In this document: positions 27,344-36,100 of the stretch, in pieces
How the letters are laid out: every line of letters begins with the position of its first letter
Numbering within the stretch: the first letter of the stretch is position 1
Assembly: GCF_000813125.1 (NCBI RefSeq)
Contig: NZ_BASE01000046.1
Location: 27,047 to 91,046, forward strand
DNA length: 64,000 nt
Direction: 5' to 3'
Source of the DNA: Mesobacillus selenatarsenatis SF-1
GTDB taxonomy: Bacteria; Bacillota; Bacilli; Bacillales; Cytobacillaceae
Position numbers and translations under genes: made by a program
Notes under the pieces: model-generated
Database searches by the model: none
The model's input: only the letters and a program-made list of their open reading frames with translations
What the model was told of the DNA's origin: nothing

Positions 27344-27787
27344 ATGATTTATATAGAACACCTTATTACGAGTTTTATTGCGTCTACAGCGTTCGGAATT
27401 ATTTTCAACGCTCCTAAAGAATCGTTGGTCAAATGCGGCATTTCCGGGATGGTAGGCTGGATTGTTTATTTTGCGCTTGATGTAAATGGATTCGGGACGA
27501 TTTTTGCCACATTGATGGCTTCATTTTTAATTGCCGTTGTCAGCCAGGTATTTGCGAAGGCATATCGGACACCGATCATCATTTTTAGTGTCGCCGGGAT
27601 TATTCCTCTTGTTCCGGGAGGACTGGCGTATGATGCGATGAGGAATTTCGTGGAGAATGATTATGGTGTAGCTCTTTCTTTGGCTGCAAAAGCATCGATG
27701 ATCTCCGGTGCAATAGCTGTTGGACTTGTCTTTTCTGAAGTAATTAACCAGGTAATCAGAAGGTCAAGCCTTGGTCCTGTAAAATAG
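27344..27787 (+). CDS. Threonine/serine exporter family protein, small subunit (YjjB-like)
   Basis: 147 residues from ATG 27344 (AGGAGA upstream). Four to five hydrophobic helices with the ThrE_2 hallmark FSVAGIIPLVPGGLAYDAM, which mirrors PLVPGLLITNAV of its partner. It starts 15 bases after the large-subunit stop and is followed by a terminator, so the two form a bicistronic operon making one membrane exporter. Confidence 0.88.
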   Translation: MIYIEHLITSFIASTAFGIIFNAPKESLVKCGISGMVGWIVYFALDVNGFGTIFATLMASFLIAVVSQVFAKAYRTPIIIFSVAGIIPLVPGGLAYDAMRNFVENDYGVALSLAAKASMISGAIAVGLVFSEVINQVIRRSSLGPVK

Positions 27788-27790
27788 GGG

Positions 27791-27825
27791 AAATGACTCA
27801 TGTGAAAATGTGAGTCATTTTTTAT
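27791..27825 (+). terminator. Terminator of the exporter operon
   Basis: Stem AAATGACTCA/TGAGTCATTT (27791-27800 with 27811-27820) followed by TTTT. Confidence 0.88.
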
Positions 27826-27937
27826 GGAGAAAAAGAGTAAACTCAGGCAGGAACATCCAAATTTTACCGTCGTTAAAAGGGATTTTCATGACTATGTAGA
27901 ATAATTTTTAATATACTTTTTTAAAAGGGGAAAAGAC

Positions 27938-28570
27938 ATGGAAATTCTATTGATCAGGCATGGTGAGTCGGAGGGGGATATCCTTCAGGTGCATGAGGGC
28001 CGGGCGGATTTGCTGCTGACAGATCATGGCCGCAGGCAGGCAAAGGAAATGGCGAAAGTGGTAAAAGAGAAATACATGCCAGAGGTCATCTGGGCAAGCA
28101 CCCTGAAACGCGCAAGAGAAACGGCAGAGATTCTTAGTCAAGAAACGGGAATCCCGGTCATCGAAGAGGATAGTTTGAGAGAGTTTAATAATGGGGTTTT
28201 GGCAGGGTTGCCATATGTGGAAGCAAAGATCCGCTATCCGGAGCCAGAGGGAGGCAGGAAACCTCATGAACCTATTGAAGAAGGCGAATCAGAACTAGAA
28301 TTCCGCTTCCGCGCCCAAACAGTATTTTCAAAGATACTTGCAGAAAGTGCTGGAAGGAAACGAATTGCCATTGTTTCACACGGCGGAATGATTTCTAACC
28401 TGTTAAGAGCTTTCTTGAATCTGCCAGTTTTATCGGATACTTATTTTCCTACAGGAGATACCGGAATTCATTTGCTCAAGGTGAATGGAGGACAAAAGAC
28501 AGTGATGTTCCTGAACGACTGTGGGCACTTGGCAAAAGTAGATTCAGAGCAGATGGCAGCACAAAATTAA
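27938..28570 (+). CDS. Histidine phosphatase family protein
   Basis: 210 residues. Phosphoglycerate-mutase-like fold: LIRHGESEGD at residues 5-14 holds the phospho-accepting His8 and Arg7, STLKRARETAEIL the second Arg, E in REFNNG, and SHGGMISN the second catalytic His. The length suits a small-molecule phosphatase (PhoE/CobC-like) more than a glycolytic mutase. The substrate is unknown. Ribosome binding site AAAGGGG; bidirectional terminator downstream. Confidence 0.88.
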   Translation: MEILLIRHGESEGDILQVHEGRADLLLTDHGRRQAKEMAKVVKEKYMPEVIWASTLKRARETAEILSQETGIPVIEEDSLREFNNGVLAGLPYVEAKIRYPEPEGGRKPHEPIEEGESELEFRFRAQTVFSKILAESAGRKRIAIVSHGGMISNLLRAFLNLPVLSDTYFPTGDTGIHLLKVNGGQKTVMFLNDCGHLAKVDSEQMAAQN

Positions 28571-28589
28571 TTAGTCTCATTGATACTGT

Positions 28590-28629
28590 AAAAAATCCCG
28601 AACCCAGTCTGCAGGGTCCGGGATTTTTT
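28590..28629. terminator. Bidirectional terminator
   Basis: AAAAAATCCCG/CGGGATTTTTT outer arms (28590-28600 with 28619-28629), with an inner ACCC/GGGT pairing, between converging genes. Confidence 0.92.
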
Positions 28630-28631
28630 GT

Positions 28632-29621
28632 TTACATTTTTACAATCGTCCGTCCACGGTTCTCGCCTTTTAAGATACTGGCCAGAACGCCAGGCAGTTC
28701 TTCTAATGACACTTCGTTTTCAATCGTTTCCAATAATCCCTCTGGCTTCAAGTCGGTTGCCATTCGCTGCCAAAGAAGCTTTCGCGTATCCATTGGGCAG
28801 TAAACGGAATCGATGCCAAGAAGGTTTATTCCTCTCAGTATGAACGGGAAAACGGTTGTTGGGACATCTGTTCCGCCAGTCAAACCGCTGACTGCGACTG
28901 AACCATTGTATTCAAGCTTACTGAGGATTGCAGATAAAGTCTTACCGCCGACGGGGTCAACGGCTGCTGCCCAAAGCTGCTGATCGAGAGGCTTCGTTTT
29001 TTCACCAACGAGCTCTTCACGGCTGATGATTTCTTCAGCTCCAATTTTGCGAAGGTATTCGTGTTCCGAAGCTTTCCCCGTGCTGGCAACGACGTGATAC
29101 CCTCTTTTCGCCAGCATCGCCACAGCGACGCTGCCAACTCCTCCGGTTGCTCCCGTAACGAGAACTTTCCCTTTTTCTGGAGTAAGACCGTTCTCTTCAA
29201 GTCGGTGCACGGACAATGCAGCAGTGAATCCGGCTGTTCCGAAAACCATGGCTTCCCTAAAATTCAACCCTTTAGGCAAAGGCACGATCCATTTTGCTGG
29301 AATACGCGCAAATTCACTGAACCCTCCATAGTGGGAAACCCCTATTTCATAACTGGTGGCGATGACTTCGTCACCTTCCTTGAAGCGATTGTCTTCTGAA
29401 CGGACAACCGTACCGGCAAGGTCGATGCCAGGGACGAAGGGATAGGATCTGACAATCTTGCCATTCGGGATGCTCGCAAGCCCGTCTTTAAAGTTGACGC
29501 TTGAGTAGGCAATCTTGATCACCACATCACCCGCAGGAAGATCCTCCAGCCCAATCGTTTTTACCTCTGCTGAAAAATCACTATCTGTCTTGTTCACCAT
29601 AAAAGCTTTGAAATTGTCCAT
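28632..29621 (-). CDS. YhdH/AcuI-type zinc-independent medium-chain reductase
   Basis: 329 residues, medium-chain dehydrogenase/reductase fold. The N-terminal GroES-like domain has SSVNFKDGLA and PFVPGIDLAGTV, and the NADPH-binding Rossmann motif is VTGATGGVGSVAVAML (about residues 150-165). The sequence follows the YhdH/YhfP quinone oxidoreductase or acrylyl-CoA reductase family throughout; zinc-ligand cysteines of alcohol dehydrogenases are absent. Likely reduces an alpha,beta-unsaturated carbonyl such as acrylyl-CoA; the physiological substrate is inferred only from family. Confidence 0.88.
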   Translation of the reverse strand: MDNFKAFMVNKTDSDFSAEVKTIGLEDLPAGDVVIKIAYSSVNFKDGLASIPNGKIVRSYPFVPGIDLAGTVVRSEDNRFKEGDEVIATSYEIGVSHYGGFSEFARIPAKWIVPLPKGLNFREAMVFGTAGFTAALSVHRLEENGLTPEKGKVLVTGATGGVGSVAVAMLAKRGYHVVASTGKASEHEYLRKIGAEEIISREELVGEKTKPLDQQLWAAAVDPVGGKTLSAILSKLEYNGSVAVSGLTGGTDVPTTVFPFILRGINLLGIDSVYCPMDTRKLLWQRMATDLKPEGLLETIENEVSLEELPGVLASILKGENRGRTIVKM

Positions 29622-29639
29622 AACTCCCCCAACCTTTCT

Positions 29640-29950
29640 AGCTTGATAGTTTCAGTATAGGGCATAAGCATGCCGGACTTCTAATAACTCAACTTAATGA
29701 GGGCAAACCATTTTAACAACTATTAAAGAGATTGGGTATGACTTTTGTTGCTGACATAATACGAGATCAGATATCAACTGCGATGGAATAATTCGTAGTG
29801 CAGTGAGACATCCATAGGGATCATGTGCGGATAAACCAAGGCGACCATCTATTACCGTCACATAAAGGCTGCCAAGTGTCCATAAACGAGAAAGAGTCTG
29901 CTAGTTTGTTAAGTCCATCACGAATTTATTACGATTTTGTGTCCACTTAA
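29640..29950. other. Intergenic stretch without a recognised gene
   Basis: About 300 bases between the YhdH-type gene and the Fnr box. No open frame with a ribosome binding site, no repeat unit and no convincing terminator was found on either strand. Confidence 0.5.
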
Positions 29951-29955
29951 TCTGG

Positions 29956-29998
29956 TGTGACGGACTTCACATATCTTTTAATCTGCCTCCCTTAAGAT
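29956..29998 (+). promoter_or_regulatory. Fnr-type promoter of the nitrate reductase operon
   Basis: Perfect Bacillus Fnr box TGTGA-CGGACT-TCACA at 29956-29971 and a -10 element TAAGAT at 29993-29998. Counting from that -10, the start point is about 30005 and the box is centred at -41.5, the classic class II activator position. Anaerobic activation is inferred from the site and the genes it precedes. Confidence 0.85.
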
Positions 29999-30158
29999 TT
30001 AGATAAGTAAGGTACACGGTGGAGGTTAGGGCTTCTAAACATTATTAAATCAATTTTTCACTATTCACAAAGTGTTTACAATTTAACCCTATTTAGACTG
30101 TTTTTCCATGATAAGATGAATTTTGAAATCGGGAACGATTTACAGGGAGGTAGCAAAG

Positions 30159-31328
30159 TTGTACAAATTCGAGAAATCTTTTTACTCAAAAACAAGCATG
30201 TATTCCTTTGTCGTAGTAATGATATTGTTTTTCTCAATGTGGTATTCAACATCGAAGTTTGTCCATATTGATATGGCGCTTCTGGGATATGCAATCTCAT
30301 CAACAGTCTTTGCAATTGGCCTGACAATCAGGATGAGCTTCTGGATGTGGCGAAAGGCCACTAACAGAGTGGCGAAGCGGAGTGTTGATAACCTTTTTAA
30401 TAAAGAAAGATTGAAAAGAAATTCAAAAGCGTTTGTTAGAACCTTGATCGATAATATCATTTTGCAAAAATTCATTTTCCAGCGCGGGATCTACCGCGGA
30501 ATTCAGCACTTCATGATTTCTTGGGGCTGCATCATTTCATTCGCTATTACATTCGGTCTTACATTCGGTTGGATGCGTTTTGATCTGATCGACCCGGAAA
30601 CATACCAGATCATCGTTTTCGATATGCCGACCATCACGATGGCGGCACACGGAATTTTTGCTGAAATCGTCTATAACGGTTTGAATATCGGCGCGATCAT
30701 GGTGTTGATCGGAGCGGGGATGGCCCTTTACCGACGGATCACTGATTATGATGTAAAAGTAACCCAGCGATTCGAGTTCGATATTCTGCCATTGATCATT
30801 CTATTGGCAGTAACAGTTACAGGCTTGATCCTGACAATTCAGTACACATTCCTGGATGGATGGATGCACCATTATATGTCGCTTATTCACCAGGTAACAG
30901 TCATCATCATGCTGATGTACTTCCCATTCGGTAAACTGTTCCACGTGCCAATCAGGCCGCTGGCAACAGCTGTTCCAATGAGTTATCAAGAGGTGGTCAA
31001 AGTGGATACGAAATCATGTAAAAGCTGCGGACAGCCATACAGCAATGATGACCAGATTGCGGATGTCCAGGCAATTTTAAAAAGCCAGAACTTCGACCTG
31101 CAGCTTGCAGATGGCACTTACCTGTCAGACTACTGCACAGGCTGCCGCCGCAGGATGAGAGCATTGAAACAAATGAATCTTGAAGCGCCACAGGGCAACC
31201 CATACGGACCAGTTAATACAAATAACGGTATTCACATATCAGGCTTCAGTAAAAAGCGTTCGGAAGAGTTTTACGGACTTGACCAGGATTTAAAGGAGGA
31301 AAAAGTAGATGAGCCAGTTTCTCGTTAA
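30159..31328 (+). CDS. NarI/HdrE-like membrane cytochrome b subunit with C-terminal CxxC pairs
   Basis: 389 residues from TTG 30159, chosen for AGGGAGG eight bases upstream. Five or six membrane helices carry histidines suited to b-haem binding (IQHFMISWG, AAHGIFAE, HHYMSLIHQV, GKLFHVPIRP), as in the respiratory nitrate reductase gamma and HdrE-like families. It would oxidise menaquinol and pass electrons to the next two gene products. Unusually, the cytoplasmic tail carries CKSCG (Cys287, Cys290) and CTGC (Cys326, Cys329), a zinc-ribbon-like or rubredoxin-like knuckle pair not present in NarI. It overlaps the catalytic subunit gene by 20 bases. Confidence 0.8.
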   Translation: MYKFEKSFYSKTSMYSFVVVMILFFSMWYSTSKFVHIDMALLGYAISSTVFAIGLTIRMSFWMWRKATNRVAKRSVDNLFNKERLKRNSKAFVRTLIDNIILQKFIFQRGIYRGIQHFMISWGCIISFAITFGLTFGWMRFDLIDPETYQIIVFDMPTITMAAHGIFAEIVYNGLNIGAIMVLIGAGMALYRRITDYDVKVTQRFEFDILPLIILLAVTVTGLILTIQYTFLDGWMHHYMSLIHQVTVIIMLMYFPFGKLFHVPIRPLATAVPMSYQEVVKVDTKSCKSCGQPYSNDDQIADVQAILKSQNFDLQLADGTYLSDYCTGCRRRMRALKQMNLEAPQGNPYGPVNTNNGIHISGFSKKRSEEFYGLDQDLKEEKVDEPVSR

Positions 31329-33438
31329 AGAAGGCGTGAAAAACCAGATCCGCAAAGGTGAAAAGCTAGTCACAACACATTGCTGCTACTGCGGGATGCA
31401 GTGCGGCATGCACATCCGCGTTGATGAAAAGAATAACAAGGTTGTCGGTGTTGAACCGCGTTATGACTGGGTTTTAACAAAAGGAAAGATGTGTCCTAAA
31501 GGGGTCACAGCTTACCAGACGATCGATCATCCGGACCGAATCAAGACTCCTCTGATCAAAAAGAACGGCAAGTTCGTCGAAGCAACATGGGACGAAGCTT
31601 TGGATTTGATTGAGAGCCAGTATAAAGGAATTCAGGAGAACTACGGAAAAGATGCGGTCGGCGTTTACGGCGGCGTGTCGATGACAAATGAGAAGTGCTA
31701 CCTTGTTGGCAAGTACGCCCGTGTCGGCCTTGGAACTCGTTACATTGACTATAACGGCCGTTACTGCATGAGCTCTGCTGCCGGCGGTTTCAATAAGACA
31801 TTAGGTATGGACCGCGGCTCTACGCTTCCTTGGACTGAGCTTGAGCACACTGATACTTTCTTCATGGCAGGTTCCAACACAGCGGAATGCCATCCGACAA
31901 GCATCCAGTGGTTCTGGAAGGCGAAGGACAAAGGCGCAAAGCTGATCGTAGCAGATCCGCGTGAAACTGCAACAGCACGAGTTGCTGACGTCCACCTTGA
32001 CCTGCTTCCAGGGACAGACTCAGCTTTGGCGAACGGAATCATGCACCTCTTAATCAAGCATGATTACGTGGATAATGAATATGTCCAGGAACGCTGCAAT
32101 AATTTTGAAGAATTAAAAGACATGACGGCGAAATTCACGCCAGAATACACATCAAAGCTTACAGGTGTTGCAGCTGAGAAAATCATCAAGGCAGCACACA
32201 TTTTCGGAAAATCACCACGCTCAGTCGTCATGTTCGCACGCGGTGCGGAACAGCAGACTTCCGGCGTTGACAATGTAAGTCTATATACATCTATGGCATT
32301 ATTAAGAGGCCAAATCGGCAAATTCGCATCAGGTGTTGCCACTTTCACAGGACAGGGTAACGGCCAGGGTGGTCGCGAACACGGCCAGAAAGCAGATGCT
32401 CTTCCAGGATACCGAAAAATTGCAAACCCTAAAGATGTTGAGCATGTTGCTGGCGTCTGGGGCATCAAGCCAGAAGAAATGCCTAAGGAAGGCGTTTCCG
32501 CATATGAAATGTTTCATCTGATGCAGAACAAGACGATCCGCGCATTGCATGTCATCTGCTCGAATCCGGTTGTTTCATCACCAAATATCAACTACGTCCA
32601 GGATTCACTAGAGAAGCTTGACTTCCTTGTCGTAAACGACTTCTTCATGTCAGAAACAGCCGAGCTTGCAGATGTAGTCCTTCCGGCAACGACTTGGGCG
32701 GAGGACGAAGGAACGACTACAAATATCGAAGGCCGTGTCATCCGCATACGTAAAGTGGTTGATCCAATTGGCGAATCGAAGCCTGACTGGGAAATCATGA
32801 GCATGATCGCTGACCGCCTTGGTAAAGGAAAGTACTTCGATTACAGCGAACCAAGAGAGATTTTTGACGAGCTTCGCCACGCTTCAAAAGGCGGAAAGGC
32901 TGATTACTACGGTGTAACTTACGAAAAAATCGACGAGCAGGACGGCGTTTTCTGGCCAGCACCTACAGAAGACTCCAAGGGAACTCCATCCATTTTCCAG
33001 GAGCGTTTTGCTACGGAAGATGGAAAAGCGAATCTTGCAGTCTGTGATTTCAGAGGACCTTCAGAGGTTCAATCAAACGAGTATCCTTTATGGCTGACTA
33101 CAGGCCGCGTTGTCTTCCATTACTTATCAGGTAACCAGACACGACGCGTTGACTTCCTGATGGAGCAATGCCCTGAGCCATTCGTTGAAATGCACCCAGA
33201 ACTGGCAAGCAAGTACCAGATTGAAAACGGTGAAAGAGTGAAGCTTTCCACACCACGTGGCGAGATGATCACTCCGGTTAAAATAACAAAAGCAATCCGC
33301 AAAGACACAATGTTCGTCCCTTACCACTGGGGCAAAAAGCTGGCAGTCAACCAATTGACCAGCCCGGCACTGGATCCATTCTCAAGGATGCCTGAATTTA
33401 AAGTCTGTGCTGTAAAGCTTGAAAAACTGACTAAATAG
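31309..33438 (+). CDS. Molybdopterin nitrate reductase catalytic subunit (NasA/NarB type)
   Basis: 709 residues. N-terminal [4Fe-4S] motif Cys25-x2-Cys28-x3-Cys32 with Cys62; Mo-ligand Cys153 in NGRYCMSSAA, the same context as in assimilatory nitrate reductases; bis-MGD binding blocks AGSNTAECHP, VADPRETATA and LLPGTDSALANG; C-terminal PALDPFSRMPEFKVCAVKL as in NarB. No Tat signal, so it is cytoplasmic. It reduces nitrate to nitrite. Unlike Bacillus NasBC there is no flavoprotein partner; instead a ferredoxin and a cytochrome b are cotranscribed, pointing to quinol-linked respiration. A formate dehydrogenase is less likely given the NarB-like C terminus. Ribosome binding site AAAGGAGG. Confidence 0.88.
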   Translation: MSQFLVKEGVKNQIRKGEKLVTTHCCYCGMQCGMHIRVDEKNNKVVGVEPRYDWVLTKGKMCPKGVTAYQTIDHPDRIKTPLIKKNGKFVEATWDEALDLIESQYKGIQENYGKDAVGVYGGVSMTNEKCYLVGKYARVGLGTRYIDYNGRYCMSSAAGGFNKTLGMDRGSTLPWTELEHTDTFFMAGSNTAECHPTSIQWFWKAKDKGAKLIVADPRETATARVADVHLDLLPGTDSALANGIMHLLIKHDYVDNEYVQERCNNFEELKDMTAKFTPEYTSKLTGVAAEKIIKAAHIFGKSPRSVVMFARGAEQQTSGVDNVSLYTSMALLRGQIGKFASGVATFTGQGNGQGGREHGQKADALPGYRKIANPKDVEHVAGVWGIKPEEMPKEGVSAYEMFHLMQNKTIRALHVICSNPVVSSPNINYVQDSLEKLDFLVVNDFFMSETAELADVVLPATTWAEDEGTTTNIEGRVIRIRKVVDPIGESKPDWEIMSMIADRLGKGKYFDYSEPREIFDELRHASKGGKADYYGVTYEKIDEQDGVFWPAPTEDSKGTPSIFQERFATEDGKANLAVCDFRGPSEVQSNEYPLWLTTGRVVFHYLSGNQTRRVDFLMEQCPEPFVEMHPELASKYQIENGERVKLSTPRGEMITPVKITKAIRKDTMFVPYHWGKKLAVNQLTSPALDPFSRMPEFKVCAVKLEKLTK

Positions 33439-33452
33439 GAGGAACGGCCACT

Positions 33453-34004
33453 ATGAATAAAATAATGTATCTAGAATTTGAGCGCTGTATAGGATGCCGT
33501 GCCTGCCAGGCAGCCTGCCGTGAGTGTGGGGACCATGATGCCAAGGAACGGAACTATGTAGAATATGTAGACTTCACTGAATCCCGCCAGACATTCCCGA
33601 TGCTTTGCATGCAATGTAAAGACCCAGCATGTGCGCGTGTCTGCCCGGCAAACGCCATCCAAATTACCGATGAGGGCGTAGTCCTGTCGGCGATGGAAGA
33701 AAAATGTATCGGTTGCCGTAACTGTACATTCGGCTGCCCATTCGGTATCCCTAAATTCGATTTCGAAACAAACAAAATGTACAAATGTGATATGTGCTAT
33801 GACCGAACTCGTCATGATATCGCGCCAATGTGTGCATCTGTTTGCCCGAGTGATGCAATCCGTTTCATCGACTTCGATGAAATGCAGCAATTGCGCAGAA
33901 AACGTACCCAAATGAACCTGGTTGAAGGCAAAAAGCCTCAAGAGGGCAATAAATGGGATTATGTGCCTGAATTCTTCGGTGTTTATACTGATTCACAATC
34001 ATAA
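33453..34004 (+). CDS. Four-cluster [4Fe-4S] ferredoxin subunit (NrfC/DmsB-like)
   Basis: 183 residues with sixteen cysteines in four ferredoxin groups: CIGCRACQAAC, CMQCKDPACARVCP, CIGCRNCTFGCPFG and CDMCYDRTR...CASVCP. This is the electron-wire subunit of complex iron-sulfur molybdoenzymes. It has no Tat signal, matching the cytoplasmic catalytic subunit, and starts 14 bases after it behind an AGGAGGA ribosome binding site. Probably relays electrons from the cytochrome b to the molybdenum protein. Confidence 0.92.
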   Translation: MNKIMYLEFERCIGCRACQAACRECGDHDAKERNYVEYVDFTESRQTFPMLCMQCKDPACARVCPANAIQITDEGVVLSAMEEKCIGCRNCTFGCPFGIPKFDFETNKMYKCDMCYDRTRHDIAPMCASVCPSDAIRFIDFDEMQQLRRKRTQMNLVEGKKPQEGNKWDYVPEFFGVYTDSQS

Positions 34005-34011
34005 TTTAATG

Positions 34012-34060
34012 GAGCCGGCCAGAAAAGAGCGCTAAGTTCATTAGGGCCGGCTCTATTTTT
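34012..34060 (+). terminator. Terminator of the nitrate reductase operon
   Basis: Perfect nine-base stem GAGCCGGCC/GGCCGGCTC (34012-34020 with 34045-34053), followed by TATTTTTC. Confidence 0.85.
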
Positions 34061-34084
34061 CTGGATTTAGCCCAATTTTAAAAT

Positions 34085-34226
34085 TTATTGGCGAAAATCT
34101 GATTTTATTGGCGGTTTTCACAAGTTTATTGGCGAAAATATGATTTTATTGGCGAAAACCACCAACTTATTGGCGAAAATAAAATTATATTGGCGACTTG
34201 GAAATTTTCAGCGATTTTTTCCAGTT
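34085..34226 (+). repeat. TTATTGGCG short-repeat array 2
   Basis: Six TTATTGGCG-type units between 34085 and 34195, alternating between AAAAT and GTTTTCACAA continuations. It ends in a TTGGAAA...TTTCCAGTT hairpin like those of arrays 1 and 3 but imperfect. It lies between the two transcription units of the nitrate locus. Confidence 0.9.
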
Positions 34227-34290
34227 GGGTTTCAACTAATTTGATATAAGGTAGGGAATAATAACCCATCCAAAAAAAGAGGTGCTTAAC

Positions 34291-35031
34291 ATGTTAAAAG
34301 GAAATGTGCTGGCGGTGACAAGCGGCAAAGGCGGAGTAGGGAAGTCTTCATTATCAGTGAATCTTGCGCTTGCGCTGCAAAAACTTGGCAAGTCAGTTGC
34401 AATCATCGACCTTGATATATATGGATTCAGCGTACCAAAAATACTTAATATAGATGCAAAACCAAAAACGTTCAATGGAAAAATCATTCCGGTTGAGGCG
34501 CAAGGCATCAAGGTGATGTCAATGGGTTTCCTGGTAAAGGACAATGAACCGATCGTCTGGCGCGGCCCAATGCTCGGGAAAATGATCCAGCATTTTACAG
34601 AAGATGTCCTCTGGGGAGAAATGGATTATTTCATTCTTGATATGCCTCCTGGCACCGGGGATGTAGCCCTTGATATGCACCTGATGATTCCGCAGAGCAA
34701 GGAAATCGTCGTGACGACACCGCATAAGGCAGCATCTTTCGTGGCGGAACGCGCCGGATCAATGGCAATCAAGAGCAAGCATGAAGTCATCGGCGTGGTC
34801 GAGAATATGTCATATTTCAAGCCTGAAGACAGCGACCAGAAGTACTATATCTTCGGAAAAGGCGGCGGTGAGGAGCTTGCATCGCAGCTCGGTACGGAAT
34901 TGCTCGGGCAGCTGCCGATCCAGGAAGCGGATGAGAATAGTGAGACTCCTGCAATCGCTGCGGAAACTACCTCGCTGTTTAAAGAATATCTTAACCTGGC
35001 AGAAAAAATCGATGTTAAGTTTCAGCTCTAG
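34291..35031 (+). CDS. Mrp/ApbC-type P-loop ATPase (iron-sulfur carrier-like)
   Basis: 246 residues from ATG 34291 (GAGGTG upstream; GTG 34282 is an alternative). It has the deviant Walker [11 protein letters not shown] (residues 11-20) and DMPPGTGD of the Mrp/NBP35 family, which carry or insert Fe-S clusters. The N-terminal MIP18/DUF59 domain of classical Mrp is absent. The C-terminal CxxC that binds the bridging cluster is also absent: the segment between ENMSYF and YYIFGKGGG (residues 177-184) has no cysteine. A dedicated role in maturing the neighbouring iron-sulfur enzymes is inference. Confidence 0.85.
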   Translation: MLKGNVLAVTSGKGGVGKSSLSVNLALALQKLGKSVAIIDLDIYGFSVPKILNIDAKPKTFNGKIIPVEAQGIKVMSMGFLVKDNEPIVWRGPMLGKMIQHFTEDVLWGEMDYFILDMPPGTGDVALDMHLMIPQSKEIVVTTPHKAASFVAERAGSMAIKSKHEVIGVVENMSYFKPEDSDQKYYIFGKGGGEELASQLGTELLGQLPIQEADENSETPAIAAETTSLFKEYLNLAEKIDVKFQL

Positions 35032-35049
35032 GAACGGGAGGATTTGGCT

Positions 35050-35577
35050 ATGAGTGATGATAAAAAACAGAACCATCATGAAGATGATAAAGATATGATC
35101 AAGCTGATTGATAATCTGAACAGGAAAGACGATGTCCATTTGAATAGAAGGGCGTTTTTGAAAGCTTCGTTTGGTGCGACTGTGGCCATTGGGCTTGCAA
35201 CGACACCATTTGGAATCTTCACATTCCTGCGCGATGAAAACGGTGAAGTGAAGCGAGTAGAAATCACCGATATTGAAGATCTGGCAGTCGGCGAATCAAG
35301 AAACTTCAACTACCCGACGAAGAATGAACCGGCCATTTTAGTGAGGACACCGGAGGACAAATTTGTCGCGTACAATAATAAATGTACTCACCTTCAATGC
35401 CCAGTATTCTACGAGCATAAGGAAAATGTCTTGCTGTGCCCTTGCCACAAAGGTTATTTCAATGTAGACAGCGGCCAGCCTATGGCAGGACCGCCGCAGC
35501 GCGAGCTTCCAAAAATCCTTCTTGAAATCAAAGATGGCAAGGTTTTCGCAGTAGGGAGGGAAGTAAGGCATGGATAA
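35050..35577 (+). CDS. Tat-exported, membrane-anchored Rieske [2Fe-2S] protein
   Basis: 175 residues from ATG 35050 (GGGAGGA upstream). Twin-arginine motif LNRRAFLKAS (Arg33, Arg34) leads into a hydrophobic anchor (about 41-60). The Rieske domain has both cluster motifs: Cys112-x-His114 and Cys130-x-x-His133. It should sit on the outer face of the membrane as a high-potential quinol-oxidising electron carrier. In Bacillus the known example is QcrA of the bc complex; here it follows an Mrp-type gene and overlaps a small membrane gene within a nitrate locus. Confidence 0.88.
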   Translation: MSDDKKQNHHEDDKDMIKLIDNLNRKDDVHLNRRAFLKASFGATVAIGLATTPFGIFTFLRDENGEVKRVEITDIEDLAVGESRNFNYPTKNEPAILVRTPEDKFVAYNNKCTHLQCPVFYEHKENVLLCPCHKGYFNVDSGQPMAGPPQRELPKILLEIKDGKVFAVGREVRHG

Positions 35578-35767
35578 AAAAAGAGTAGCATTCTTCTCGA
35601 TCTTCCTGTTCCTTGCTGTCAATGTATTCTCACTATCCAACGCGATCGAGGGTTATTATGGCCATGAAGATGAGCGAGTATATGGTGGGGTGATTGTCGC
35701 GCTGATTTCTACTCTGCTGGCAACAACAGCATTCTTCATTTGGAGGAAGGCAGAGTATAAAAAGTAA
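35570..35767 (+). CDS. Small two-helix membrane protein, 65 residues
   Basis: Starts 8 bases inside the end of the Rieske gene, so translation is coupled. Two membrane helices (about residues 6-23 and 40-58) are joined by a short polar loop with EGYYGHEDERVYGG. No family recognised. The position suggests a partner or anchor for the Rieske protein. Confidence 0.75.
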   Translation: MDKKRVAFFSIFLFLAVNVFSLSNAIEGYYGHEDERVYGGVIVALISTLLATTAFFIWRKAEYKK

Positions 35768-35878
35768 GCTGGTGGCGATGATAAAAAGAGAGCTCTTTTT
35801 TAATATGGCCAATTTGCGGCAGCACTTGAAATTGGTTGCCCGATTGTTACGAAAAGAGTCTGAAAGGGAGGATTCAAC

Positions 35879-36100
35879 ATGGTTTCCCATTCTTTTAACG
35901 ATCACGACAGCAAAAAAGAATCAATTGAGGAAGTACTTGAAAATTCCGTTGAAATTGAAGAAGATTTGATGCGTACGTACTTGATAACAGCTGAACGAGT
36001 CCACGAAGATCCTGAGCTGAAGGAACGCCTTGAGAACTTCGCTGAAGGAAATGCGAAACGGACCAAGCAGCTGATTGATGAATTGAATAAAGAAAAATGA
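35879..36100 (+). CDS. Small acidic helical protein, 73 residues
   Basis: ATG 35879 with GGGAGGA upstream. Strongly charged, predicted all-helical: EEVLENSVEIEEDLMRTYLI then ELKERLENFAEGNAKRTKQL. No cysteine and no membrane segment. The helical pair with Glu/His-containing segments faintly recalls ferritin-like halves, but I do not assign a family. It is the last gene before a terminator and likely belongs to the mrp-Rieske unit. A 65-codon frame at 35772-35969 in another phase is considered spurious. Confidence 0.65.
   Translation: MVSHSFNDHDSKKESIEEVLENSVEIEEDLMRTYLITAERVHEDPELKERLENFAEGNAKRTKQLIDELNKEK

Noticed and set aside
35772..35969. 65-codon frame between the two small genes of the Rieske unit
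   Set aside because: Overlaps the better supported 35879-36100 gene by 91 bases and has no convincing ribosome binding site.
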